A stretch of DNA of 43,911 bases from Candidatus Sulfotelmatobacter sp. GTDB taxonomy: Bacteria; Acidobacteriota; Terriglobia; Terriglobales; Acidobacteriaceae. Below, piece by piece: positions 1 through 8,458 of this stretch; positions within the stretch are counted from its first letter, which is position 1; every line of letters begins with the position of its first letter. The notes below the pieces were generated by a model, which had not been told where the DNA came from, ran no database searches, and worked only from the letters and a program-made list of their open reading frames with translations. A program made the translations under genes and the position numbers. The stretch is taken from NCBI GenBank assembly GCA_025928375.1, contig JAICJP010000002.1, positions 1 through 43,911 on the forward strand, written 5' to 3'.

Positions 1-483
1 ACCTACGACGCCATGGCCACAGTCCTCAGCGGAATTCTTCTTTGCTTGCCCGCCGCTGTGCTGGGATTGCTCTCGGTCTTGTGGAATACCCCGGCGGCAC
101 TGGCCGTAGCCGCCATCGTTTTTCCGAGAGACTTCCGCTACGCGCGAAATCTGTTGGGAAGGGCGTATTCCCTGCCTCACATCATCACCGCGCGAGCCAA
201 AGGGCTGCACGAGTTGCGCATTCTCTTTTGGCATGTCATTCCTGTTGCCGGCCCTCAACTATTGGCATTGGCTGGAGTTTCGGTGAGCCTCGCGATTGGC
301 GCAGCAATCCCGATTGAGGCTCTGTGCGGGTTAGCAGGTATTGGGCAGCTGGCATGGCAAGCGGCCCTGGCACGGGATCTTCCTCTCCTGGTGAACATAA
401 CGGTGCTGGTCACGTTGGTAACCTTGCTGGCTAATACTGCCGCCGATTTAATCGGAAGCATGGTCGGGAGCGAGCCAGCATGA
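1..483 (+). CDS. Oligopeptide-type ABC transporter permease (DppB-like), 5' end outside window
   Basis: The reading frame is open from base 1, so the gene starts upstream; the ATG at 13 is probably internal. The visible C-terminal 160 residues are strongly hydrophobic, with several membrane segments. They carry the cytoplasmic EAA-type loop of BPD_transp_1 permeases (ARAKGLHELRILFWHVIP), which docks on the ATPase subunit. The family moves peptides, nickel or other small solutes across the inner membrane as a heterodimer with a DppC-like partner. That partner follows at once, with ATGA overlap at 480-483, showing translational coupling. The substrate cannot be read from sequence. The binding protein and ATPase further down complete the importer. 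Confidence 0.85.
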   Translation, partial: TYDAMATVLSGILLCLPAAVLGLLSVLWNTPAALAVAAIVFPRDFRYARNLLGRAYSLPHIITARAKGLHELRILFWHVIPVAGPQLLALAGVSVSLAIGAAIPIEALCGLAGIGQLAWQAALARDLPLLVNITVLVTLVTLLANTAADLIGSMVGSEPA

Positions 484-1289
484 AGACCTCGCGCAGGGTA
501 GCGTGTGCCGTTCTGCTGCTCGTGCTGGGAGTTTCCCTGTGCGCAAAGCTTGTCGCTCCGGCTGGGTATGCCAGGCAATATCGCGAGGCCGCGGATGCCC
601 CGCCCTCGCGCCAGCACTGGCTGGGGACCGACGAGATCGGCCGTGATCGTTTTGCACGGGTGCTCTATGGAACCCGGCTTTCCCTGTTGCTTGCTCCTGC
701 TGCGGCTCTGCTTTCAACTTTGATGGCGGCGGTGATTGGGGGCCTGGCTGGTTATCTCGGTGGCATCTTTCAGCGTGCCGCCATGACTGTCACCGATCTT
801 TTTCTGTCCCTGCCCTGGTTGTTCCTACTGATCACAGTACGCGCGCTGCTCCCGTTAAACGTATCGCCGCTCGTTTCGGTGCTGGCCACGTTCCTGATTC
901 TGGGGATGCTGGGGTGGACGAGCGCAGCCCGCGTTCTGTGCGCGAGCGCGGCGTCCTTGCGTGATTCTGACTTTCTTCGGCAGGCGAGGGCCTCCGGCAT
1001 TCCGGGAGCACGGCTTTTTTGGATTCACGTGCTTCCCAATCTCAAGCCAGTGCTGCTCGCGCAGTTTTGGATTTCGATTCCAATCTTCATCCTGAGCGAG
1101 GCCAATCTTGGCATTCTCGGACTGGGAGTTGCCGAACCGATGCCCTCATGGGGAAGCCTGTTGAAAGAGCTTGAGGGTCTAGTCTCGGTTGGCGAGGAGC
1201 CGTGGAAGTTTGTGCCACTTATTTTGCTGGTGGCCGTAGTCACAAGTTTTCAATTGATCGTTTCAAAACAAGAGGAATTCGCTGTTTAG
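480..1289 (+). CDS. Oligopeptide-type ABC transporter permease (DppC-like)
   Basis: This 269-residue inner-membrane permease starts at the ATG that overlaps the previous stop codon. The N-terminal membrane anchor is followed by a periplasmic stretch and the hallmark DppC motif GTDEIGRDRFARVLYGTRLSL-like sequence around residues 43-63. The EAA loop (ARASGIPGARLFWIHVLPN) lies around residues 168-187. Length is slightly below the usual 280-300 for this family. It should pair with the upstream DppB-like subunit to form the translocation channel. The binding-protein gene starts 13 bases after its stop. Family assignment is firm; substrate is unknown. Confidence 0.88.
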   Translation: MKTSRRVACAVLLLVLGVSLCAKLVAPAGYARQYREAADAPPSRQHWLGTDEIGRDRFARVLYGTRLSLLLAPAAALLSTLMAAVIGGLAGYLGGIFQRAAMTVTDLFLSLPWLFLLITVRALLPLNVSPLVSVLATFLILGMLGWTSAARVLCASAASLRDSDFLRQARASGIPGARLFWIHVLPNLKPVLLAQFWISIPIFILSEANLGILGLGVAEPMPSWGSLLKELEGLVSVGEEPWKFVPLILLVAVVTSFQLIVSKQEEFAV

Positions 1290-1301
1290 GCCAGGATCAC
1301 T

Positions 1302-2945
1302 ATGACGAAATTGACTTCCAGCCGGGCACTGCCCAACCTAGTTCTATGTCTGTGTCTCGGTCTGCTTACGCCCTCAGCATTTGCCCAGGGCGAACTACGA
1401 TTCTGCCTTCGCTCTGAGCCGAAGACGTTTGACCCCCTCCAGGTACAGGACGACGCCTCGGTCGCGATCCGGTATCTGACAGGCGGAACTCTGGTTCGGA
1501 TGAACAGGCAATCGCAGGTGCTGGAGCCGGAACTGGCGCAGTCCTGGAAAGTTTCAAAAGATGGCAAGCAGATTACATTCAAGTTGCGCAGCGGGATCTC
1601 GTTCTCCGACGGAACGCCATTCTCGGCAGGAGACGTTGCGTATACCGTTCAACGCTTGATGGACCCTTCCCTGCACTCGCCCACGGGCGATGCATTCCGC
1701 TCCGGACCCGGTAGCGTAGAGACGAAGATTCTCTCTCCTACCCAGATTTCCATCACGTTTCCTGCTCCAGTTGCGGGACTTGATCGGCAATTCGATCAAG
1801 TCGCCCTCATGTCGTCGCATTCTCCCAAAAAAGAGATGGCCGTTCTAGGGCCGTTCATGGTGGCCGATTACAATCCCGGAGCCACAGTGCTGCTGAAGCG
1901 AAATCCCAATTACTGGAAGACCGACGAGCAGGGACGCAGGTTGCCCTATTTGGATTCGATTCGACTCGACATCCAGCCGAATCGTGATATCGAAATGCTT
2001 CGCTTCAAGCGCAATGAAATCGATTTGATCAACTCCCTGGACAGCGAGTACTTCGACAAGCTAGCGTCTGGCTCTCCGCAACTGGTTCATGACGCCGGGC
2101 CCTCGCTGGATAGCGAGCAGATGTGGTTCAACCAGGTGGCGAAAGCGCCGTTGCCCGGATACAAGAAGGCATGGTTTCGCTCCGCAGTTTTTCGCCGGGC
2201 TATCTCAGATGCGATTAATCGTGGCGATCTTGCCAAGGTGGTGTTCCGCGGGCACGCCAAACCGGCAATAGGTCCGTTTTCCCCTGCCAATCGGTTCTGG
2301 TTCAACGCGAAGCTGAAGCCGCCGGTTTATTCGCCGGATGCCGCTCTCACAGCCTTGCAAACGGAAGGCTTTCGTTTGGACAACGGCACGCTTAAGGACA
2401 GAGGCGGCAATGCTGTCGTGTTCTCGATCATCACAAATTCGGGAAACAAATATCGCGAGCGGATGGCGACCATGATCCAACAGGATCTACAGAGGATCGG
2501 GATTCAAGTCAACGTTGTGACCCTCGACTTTCCTTCTCTGATCGAGCGCATGACTCAAAGCTTCGATTATGAAGCGATCCTACTCGGGCTAACCAATGTG
2601 GCCCTGGACCCCAATGAGGAAATGAATGTCTGGCTGAGTTCCTCCGAGAACCATCAATGGAACCCGCAGGAGAAGACTCCGGAAACGCCATGGGAGGCGG
2701 AAATCGACCGCTTGATGCGCCTGCAATCGGCTTCGTCGGACCCCAAAAAGCGCAAAGAAGCCTTCGATCGCGTTCAGGAGATTGTGGTCGAGCAAGCGCC
2801 TTTTATCTTCCTGGTGAATCGGAATGCGCTCTCGGCGAGTTCTTCCTCCGTGCATGGATTGAGCCCGGTGATCCTGGCTCCGCAAACTTACTGGAACGCG
2901 GAGCGCCTTTCTGTGGGCATCATGGAGGCGCAGAGCAGGCCGTGA
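1302..2945 (+). CDS. Extracellular solute-binding protein, family 5 (SBP_bac_5)
   Basis: The 547-residue product has a signal peptide ending near TPSAFAQG (residues about 20-30). It then shows the typical family-5 layout: an N-terminal lobe with LAQSWKVSKDGKQITFKLR and FSDGTPFSAGDVAYTVQRL, and a later AVFRRAISDAINR segment. Such proteins capture peptides, or sometimes sugars or nickel, in the periplasm and deliver them to DppBC-type permeases. An AGGA-like ribosome site precedes the ATG. Its stop overlaps the next gene's GTG (GTGA, 2942-2945), so the four genes form one operon. No lipobox cysteine is visible, so it is probably a free periplasmic protein. Confidence 0.9.
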   Translation: MTKLTSSRALPNLVLCLCLGLLTPSAFAQGELRFCLRSEPKTFDPLQVQDDASVAIRYLTGGTLVRMNRQSQVLEPELAQSWKVSKDGKQITFKLRSGISFSDGTPFSAGDVAYTVQRLMDPSLHSPTGDAFRSGPGSVETKILSPTQISITFPAPVAGLDRQFDQVALMSSHSPKKEMAVLGPFMVADYNPGATVLLKRNPNYWKTDEQGRRLPYLDSIRLDIQPNRDIEMLRFKRNEIDLINSLDSEYFDKLASGSPQLVHDAGPSLDSEQMWFNQVAKAPLPGYKKAWFRSAVFRRAISDAINRGDLAKVVFRGHAKPAIGPFSPANRFWFNAKLKPPVYSPDAALTALQTEGFRLDNGTLKDRGGNAVVFSIITNSGNKYRERMATMIQQDLQRIGIQVNVVTLDFPSLIERMTQSFDYEAILLGLTNVALDPNEEMNVWLSSSENHQWNPQEKTPETPWEAEIDRLMRLQSASSDPKKRKEAFDRVQEIVVEQAPFIFLVNRNALSASSSSVHGLSPVILAPQTYWNAERLSVGIMEAQSRP

Positions 2946-3766
2946 TTTCCTCACAATCGAGTGCCCTCTTATCTGCGCACATTACCGTGCGCTACGGTAG
3001 TAAGCCGCCAGTCCTGCGAGATGCCGCTTTGGAGGTCCGCAGCGGTGAAATCGTTGGCCTCATCGGCCAGAGCGGTTCCGGGAAAAGTACCCTGGCGCTG
3101 GCAATCTTGGGACTGCTTGAGCGTAGGAGGGCAGAAATAGAAGGGTCGATCCAATTCGAGGGTCACGACCTGCTGGCTTTGCGAGAGCAGGAAATGCGCC
3201 AACTTCGGGGCGCCAAGATTGCCTTAGTCTTGCAGAGCCCCCTGTCTTCCCTGAATCCAGCCCTAAAGATCCGAACTCAGTTCAAAGAAGCGTGGCATGC
3301 CCACGCTCGCGGTTCGAAAGCTGAATGTGATCGCGCCATTCGCGCGGCGCTGGACGCCGTAACCTTGCCTTCGAATGACGAATTTCTCCGCAAAATCCCC
3401 TCGCAGATGAGTGTGGGACAAGCACAGCGGGTACTGATCGCTATGGCGGTCATGCATCGCCCGGCATTGCTGTTGGCGGATGAAGCGACCAGTGCTCTCG
3501 ACGTGATCACTCAATCCGAAATTCTGGCGCTGTTTCGCGATTTAAATCGAAATTACGGAATGGCCATTCTTTACATTTCACACGATCTGCCATCCGTCGC
3601 CGGACTTTGTGACCGAGTTTCAATTCTGCATCAAGGCGAGATCGTTGAATCGGGAGCGACCCGCTCAGTTTTACTGAATCCTCAACACGAATACACGCAA
3701 CGACTGATGGCTGCCGTACCGAAATTTCTGGACCCGTCCGCGGTCGCCAAAGCCGCATCGGTTTAG
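2942..3766 (+). CDS. Oligopeptide-type ABC transporter ATPase (DppD-like)
   Basis: The start is taken as the GTG at 2942, which overlaps the preceding stop by four bases. The frame is open further upstream, but that part lies inside the binding-protein gene. The 274-residue product has Walker A (GQSGSGKST, residues 42-50), a Q-loop (VLQSPLSSLNP), an ABC signature reading SVGQAQR instead of SGGQ-R, and Walker B (LLLADEATSALD). It is shorter than usual DppD proteins (about 320-330) and appears to lack most of the C-terminal oligopeptide-transport extension. No second ATPase (DppF-like) follows, so the importer may use this subunit as a homodimer or have a partner upstream of the window. Confidence 0.9.
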   Translation: MISSQSSALLSAHITVRYGSKPPVLRDAALEVRSGEIVGLIGQSGSGKSTLALAILGLLERRRAEIEGSIQFEGHDLLALREQEMRQLRGAKIALVLQSPLSSLNPALKIRTQFKEAWHAHARGSKAECDRAIRAALDAVTLPSNDEFLRKIPSQMSVGQAQRVLIAMAVMHRPALLLADEATSALDVITQSEILALFRDLNRNYGMAILYISHDLPSVAGLCDRVSILHQGEIVESGATRSVLLNPQHEYTQRLMAAVPKFLDPSAVAKAASV

Positions 3767-4022
3767 TCGATTCCACAATTGCGTCTCCCTCTGGACGCTC
3801 AAGCTTCCCTCACACCCAAACTCGGCCCTCGAGAGCCCGATCCGAGTGCGACAAATTGTCCCGTGCGCGCCTGCTTGGGACAGAGTGGCCCATCAGGGCG
3901 GCGGCGGCGGCTCCGATTTCCCCTGTTTGCAGTGACTTAGCACGCTCCCATTGGCCGCCCTCGTGCAACGGAACAGGTGGTTACGAGCTGGACTCTTCCC
4001 CCCAGAACGACAAGGGAGATCT

Positions 4023-5843
4023 ATGTTGCGTACATGGAAACAACAGAAGCCCTGCCGCCAGGAACGACACAGTGCAGCGTGGGGAAAACGCGTGGGGCTG
4101 GTAGTACTCCTGGCCACGGGTATGGCGTTGGGATCGACGTCACCCTCCGCACGCCAGAACGGCAGGCTCTCGAACATTGGTTCGGAACTGTCCGGTTTCC
4201 TGGCGAAAGCCAAGCAGGGATCTGCCGACGGCAAGACGGTCAGGGTCATCGTGCAGTACAAGCACATGCCGACCTCAGTCCACTACTCGACGATGAGGGG
4301 TCGAGGCGCACGGCTCCATACCACGCTGCACATGATTCGTGGCGCTGCGTTCACGATTCCGGTGAGCGCACTACCTGCCTTGGAAGCCGATCCGGAAATC
4401 GAGTCCGTGACCATCGACCACCCGATTGCCGTGATGGACGATTTGACGAATGCCGCAACCGGGGTTTCGTCGGCGTGGAATGCGGGTTTCACAGGCGCGG
4501 GCATCGGTGTGGCGGTAATTGATAGCGGCATCAACGACGCTCACCCGGACCTGTGGGATTCGACGCACACGACCTCGCGTGTCCTTTACCATCAGGATTT
4601 CACCGGGACGGCAACGACGAATTCTAACGGCGCGAAATATGACCTGTACGGTCATGGCACCCACGTTGCGGGAATCATCGCCGGCAATGGTTACCTTTCC
4701 GGCGGCCACTATTCTGGAGTAGCGCCGGAAGCCAACCTGATCGACCTGCGTGCCCTGGACGCCAATGGGGCGGGAACCGATAGCACCGTGATTGCGGCGA
4801 TCCAGCAGGCAATCGCTCTCAAGAACGCTTACAACATCCGGATCATTAACCTCTCGCTTGGCCGCGGGATTCCAGCGAGCTACACGCAAGACCCATTATG
4901 CCAGGCGGTCGAAGCAGCGTGGAAGAATGGCATCGTTGTGGTCGTCGCTGCCGGCAATCTCGGACGTCTTAGCGTGTACGGAAGCAACGGCTTCGGCACC
5001 ATCACAGCACCCGGCAACGATCCGTTTGTGATCACCGTCGGCGCAACCAAGAGCAACGCCTCCGCGACACCGCAGGCCGAATCCAAAGCAAGTTACAGTT
5101 CCAAGGGACCGACCACCTACGACCATGTTCTGAAACCTGACCTGATGGCGCCGGGCAATGCGATCGTGTCGCTGGCTGCTCCCGGAGCAACCCTCGAAGC
5201 CTCGTATCCAGGCGACGTTGTCGCAGGCACAGACGGCAAAGCAGACTACTTCACCCTGAGCGGTACCAGCATGGCCACCCCGGCCGTTGCCGGCGCGGCC
5301 GCTCTCATGCTTGAAGAACAAAATACGTTGACCCCGGACCAAGTAAAAGCCCGGCTGATGAAAACGGCATACAAGATGGGTATGTTCTCTACTTCGGCGT
5401 ATGTGCCCCATCTTTTTATGTCGTTCGTCGACTTCTACGACTTGTTCTCGGTCGGATCCGGCCTGCTGAACGTACAGGCAGCCACGACTAATACGGATCT
5501 CGCTCCCGCGGTTGTTGGATCGGCCCTTTCGCCCTACGCGGTCTATAACCAGCAGACGGGCGTGGTTTCCCTTGTATACGGGAACGGAACGGTGTCCAGC
5601 AACTCGGTAGTGTGGGGCAGCTCAGTCGTCTGGGGCACTTCAGTTGTATGGGGCTCGAACGTGGTGAGCGGAAACTCCGTCGTGTGGGGCAGCTCGATGC
5701 CCTGGAACAACAACCTGCTGAGCGCATTCAGCGTTGTGTGGGGTTCGAGTACTGGAACAGCCTCAGCCAGCAGCGTCGTATGGGGCGCCTCGGTAGGGAA
5801 TGCAACCTCAGCCTTCTCCGATGCGGGGGATGATGAGCAGTAA
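4023..5843 (+). CDS. Exported subtilisin-like serine protease (S8) with VVWG-repeat tail
   Basis: The start is placed at 4023 because AAGGGAGAT sits just upstream; an ATG at 3951 is also in frame but has no such site. The 606-residue product has a basic N-terminus and hydrophobic export segment. An inhibitor-I9-like propeptide region ends near DPEIESVTIDHPIAV. The S8 catalytic triad is complete: D167 (AVIDSGIN), H211 (YGHGTHVAGIIAG) and S416 (SGTSMATP). The last about 75 residues are a low-complexity tail with six VVWG motifs (consensus SVVWGSS), ending in an acidic DAGDDEQ. The tail may anchor, pack or be cleaved; its role is not known to me. A membrane protein gene follows 36 bases downstream. 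Confidence 0.93.
   Translation: MLRTWKQQKPCRQERHSAAWGKRVGLVVLLATGMALGSTSPSARQNGRLSNIGSELSGFLAKAKQGSADGKTVRVIVQYKHMPTSVHYSTMRGRGARLHTTLHMIRGAAFTIPVSALPALEADPEIESVTIDHPIAVMDDLTNAATGVSSAWNAGFTGAGIGVAVIDSGINDAHPDLWDSTHTTSRVLYHQDFTGTATTNSNGAKYDLYGHGTHVAGIIAGNGYLSGGHYSGVAPEANLIDLRALDANGAGTDSTVIAAIQQAIALKNAYNIRIINLSLGRGIPASYTQDPLCQAVEAAWKNGIVVVVAAGNLGRLSVYGSNGFGTITAPGNDPFVITVGATKSNASATPQAESKASYSSKGPTTYDHVLKPDLMAPGNAIVSLAAPGATLEASYPGDVVAGTDGKADYFTLSGTSMATPAVAGAAALMLEEQNTLTPDQVKARLMKTAYKMGMFSTSAYVPHLFMSFVDFYDLFSVGSGLLNVQAATTNTDLAPAVVGSALSPYAVYNQQTGVVSLVYGNGTVSSNSVVWGSSVVWGTSVVWGSNVVSGNSVVWGSSMPWNNNLLSAFSVVWGSSTGTASASSVVWGASVGNATSAFSDAGDDEQ
5597..5800 (+). repeat. Degenerate tandem repeat coding for SVVWGS units
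   Basis: Within the 3' end of the subtilase gene, short units encoding S-V-V-W-G-S/T recur six times, with one V-V-S-G variant and irregular spacers. The DNA copies (variants of agctcagtcgtctggggc) differ at synonymous positions. This suggests an old repeat array kept for its protein sequence rather than a recent slippage event. Confidence 0.8.
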
Positions 5844-5879
5844 CCGCCCGTGTGAGTGAATGAATCAGGAGAAGATGCG

Positions 5880-6605
5880 ATGAACAACACACGGCAAATC
5901 AAGACCTTTATCGTTGCCATGGTCTTGGCCGGAATTGGGGCGGCTGGATATGGGTCATTCAGAAGCCACGCTCAACATGCCTATCTCGCACTGGCGGTCC
6001 TTGCTCTTGCCGCGACCTCCGCGCGGATGAAGGTCAAGCTGCCGGGCATGAATGGCAATATGTCCGTCAATTTGCCGTTCCTGCTTACCGCGGTAGTGAG
6101 CCTGAGTGCCGCCGAAGCAGTGCTGGTCGCTGCCGCTTCCACGATAGTCCAATGCTGGCCACGAAAGAACGGAAAGTTCAACCCGCAACAAATAACCTTC
6201 AACCTGAGCATGATGATGTTTGCCACGGCGCTCGCAAGTTTGCTGGCCCAGGCACAGTGGCTGCCTGCCACTGCGTGGGAATTGCGAACGCCGCTGTCGG
6301 TGCTCCTCGGCGCAGCAGCATTGTTCCTGGGACAAACGGTGCCTGTGGCGCGCATTGTCGCCCTTACCGAGGGCAAGCCGTTCACAAAGCTCTGGAGAGA
6401 ACTTGCGCAGCTATCGTTCCCATACTACGTGCTCAGCGCCGGCGTGACCTCGATGGTTCAGGCTTGCGGCAGCCATTTAGGTTGGGGACTCGCGCTTGCT
6501 GTCTTCCCGGTAATGTTCGGAATTCACCGCTCTTATCGGATGTACTTCAGCCGAATGGTTGAAAGTATGCAAACTGAGGTCCTCGTCAAAGCCGCTGGCG
6601 CGTGA
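5880..6605 (+). CDS. Polytopic membrane protein, sensor-domain-like, unknown function
   Basis: The start at 5880 is chosen because AGGAGA precedes it; an ATG at 5856 has no ribosome site. The 241-residue product has about seven or eight hydrophobic segments, with a conserved-looking polar loop (RMKVKLPGMNGNMSVNLPF) after the second. It ends soon after the last membrane helix. In overall pattern it resembles the N-terminal membrane modules that precede GGDEF or HD-domain output regions in Acidobacteriota. That is from memory of the pattern, not a search. No output domain is present here. The gene lies 36 bases after the VVWG-tailed subtilase on the same strand, so the two are probably co-transcribed. 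Function is unassigned. Confidence 0.7.
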   Translation: MNNTRQIKTFIVAMVLAGIGAAGYGSFRSHAQHAYLALAVLALAATSARMKVKLPGMNGNMSVNLPFLLTAVVSLSAAEAVLVAAASTIVQCWPRKNGKFNPQQITFNLSMMMFATALASLLAQAQWLPATAWELRTPLSVLLGAAALFLGQTVPVARIVALTEGKPFTKLWRELAQLSFPYYVLSAGVTSMVQACGSHLGWGLALAVFPVMFGIHRSYRMYFSRMVESMQTEVLVKAAGA

Positions 6606-6657
6606 GCTTAAGGGATCCTATAGCGGCGATGCTGTGTTAAGCGCGCCGTGCACTGCG

Positions 6658-8280
6658 CTAGAACCTGCCCAGCCGTACTCGCACCACCGCCGGATCGTGA
6701 GCGTGAAACTGCAAGCCGCGATCCGTCTCATCTCCGTTCCACAGGCGCTTTGTTTTCCAGACTCCGTCATCATAAGAACCCTCTTCAGCCGAAAGAATCT
6801 GCATTCTCATGCCAGGTAGTCTGCCGGGAACGTGAAAGCTGACACTCGCGTCCACCCCGCTAACCAGAAACTCGTCCGGTCCACATTGAGCAACGAGCGC
6901 TACACCATGCGCGTCATTCGTACCTGGGGGACGCCGGCCATCTTGCTGCGGAAAACCGTACGAGACCGTTGCCTGCCAGGGACCAAAATCCAGTTCCTGC
7001 TGGGCCTGCCCGGACTCTTCTATAGACGTTTTCAGTTTCCCTTCGAAATTCAATTTTGCAATCTCTCTCACCATGGGAGCGAGCAAGGCAAAATTGCGCG
7101 CGTGACCCGCCGCTGCCACGTCGCCAAGAATGTTCCAGCCGTGGGGGTCGACCCCGAATGGCGCCACGCCGGTTGCGCCTTCCCCTAAAGCCAGAAAATC
7201 ATACTTCGCGAACGAATCAGGCTTTGCGATTTCAGGTACTAACAGCGGGTTGTCGGGACGGTGGTAAGCGGCCAGAACGTCCCGGACAAAACCGGGATCG
7301 TCGCCGTAAATATCGGGAGCTATGGCATCGATGGACGGTGCGAGCGCTCGCCACAAGCCCACCCAAGGCTGCACGGCACCGCCGCTCGGGTACTGAACAC
7401 CGGGAATACGGGCGCGGCGCTCCGGCAACTCTGCCGGCGGATAGCTTAGCCACACATTCACGTAGAGCGGAAGATCAAATTCCGCTTTGCCCGCGGCTGC
7501 GATCTCATTGAGATAGTGCGCCTGATGGTAGAGCTGAAATAACTCATCGGCGTCACCGCGAAAGACCTCGCTCCAGGTACCGGGCTTCTGTTTCGCCGCA
7601 GCCAGCATGTCAGCGGGCACCGGGCCGGCAAATTCCTTGTTCGACTCCGGAGAAAAATCACGCGGGCTTCCGATAATGCCAGACTCATTTTCGACCTGCA
7701 CCATGAGGATGGTGCGCTCGGTTGCATCGAGAGTTTTCAGGTGGCGCAGGAGAGCGACAAAGGCAGCTTTGTCGGCATCGAGGTTGGACCGAGAGTTGGC
7801 GGAAAGAACGTCAATCGGCTCACCGTCTGCGCGCATCACGCGCGGGAAGCGCTTGGGATCGGTCTTCACCCACTGTGGAGCGTAATGCATGTTGCCGTTC
7901 TTCCAGGTGCCAAACCAAAGCAGCACCACATGCAGGTTGTGCTCGCGCGCACCCTTGACAACTGCATCGACATTGTCCCAATTGAACTGACCTTGCTGCG
8001 GCTCGATCTGCTCCCAGTAAACCGGGGTTTCCACCGTGTTGGCGTGCAGTTCTGAGAGAGACTTCCAGACGCCGGGTAGTTCCGAGGGCCAAGCGCTGGA
8101 ATTGTGAATCTGGCCGCCGAGCATCAAATAAGGTTGCCCGTCCACGAGCAGCGCCCAGCGACCATCCTTCGCTACCAACTTGGGAGCCTGCGCAGCCAGG
8201 CATAGTTGGGATGCTCCCGCGAGCATCAGGAGCAATGCCAACCTGCAGCATGGTCGCGCCACCACCTTAGAGTCTCTCAT
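6658..8280 (-). CDS. Exported GH35-type beta-galactosidase (DUF5597-like C-terminus)
   Basis: The 540-residue product begins with a signal peptide (hydrophobic stretch, then LCLAAQAP). A TIM barrel follows, with the GH35 acid/base motif VQVENESG near residue 195 and a candidate nucleophile glutamate in LLVPEIAKP near residue 345. Early features such as GGQIHNSSAWP and VYWEQIEPQQGQFNWDNVD are typical of the GH35 branch found with a DUF5597 C-terminal domain. These enzymes release terminal beta-galactose from oligosaccharides. An AGGAGA ribosome site lies just upstream of the ATG. The gene is divergent from rhamnose isomerase, which suggests both act on a galactose- and rhamnose-containing glycan. 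Confidence 0.88.
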   Translation of the reverse strand: MRDSKVVARPCCRLALLLMLAGASQLCLAAQAPKLVAKDGRWALLVDGQPYLMLGGQIHNSSAWPSELPGVWKSLSELHANTVETPVYWEQIEPQQGQFNWDNVDAVVKGAREHNLHVVLLWFGTWKNGNMHYAPQWVKTDPKRFPRVMRADGEPIDVLSANSRSNLDADKAAFVALLRHLKTLDATERTILMVQVENESGIIGSPRDFSPESNKEFAGPVPADMLAAAKQKPGTWSEVFRGDADELFQLYHQAHYLNEIAAAGKAEFDLPLYVNVWLSYPPAELPERRARIPGVQYPSGGAVQPWVGLWRALAPSIDAIAPDIYGDDPGFVRDVLAAYHRPDNPLLVPEIAKPDSFAKYDFLALGEGATGVAPFGVDPHGWNILGDVAAAGHARNFALLAPMVREIAKLNFEGKLKTSIEESGQAQQELDFGPWQATVSYGFPQQDGRRPPGTNDAHGVALVAQCGPDEFLVSGVDASVSFHVPGRLPGMRMQILSAEEGSYDDGVWKTKRLWNGDETDRGLQFHAHDPAVVRVRLGRF

Positions 8281-8458
8281 TTCAGATTCTCTCCTCGATC
8301 GCGTTCTACCAATCCTTTGACTCTGATCCCGACGAGATTATAGCCGCGATGTGGCCTTCACCTCGTACCCGAGATAATGTGATGGGCATTTTCCGCGGTG
8401 GCTTTCAACATCAACTCGCGGTAACATTCGCAAACGGCTCTTGTAATCAGAGGAAGCA
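8281..8458. promoter_or_regulatory. Divergent promoter region between beta-galactosidase and rhaI
   Basis: This 178-base gap separates two outward-pointing genes, so promoters for both must lie here unless they are driven from further away. I see Shine-Dalgarno sequences at both ends (AGGAGA for the galactosidase, GAGGAAG for the isomerase). I cannot identify a convincing operator or -35/-10 pair by eye. Confidence 0.4.

Noticed and set aside
2657-2941. N-terminal extension of the ABC ATPase frame
   Set aside because: It overlaps the binding-protein gene in another frame and resembles nothing; the GTG at 2942 gives a standard start.
5597-5800. CRISPR-like array suggested by repeats in the subtilase gene
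   Set aside because: The repeats are short, in frame, irregular in spacing and encode VVWG units; no cas genes are present.
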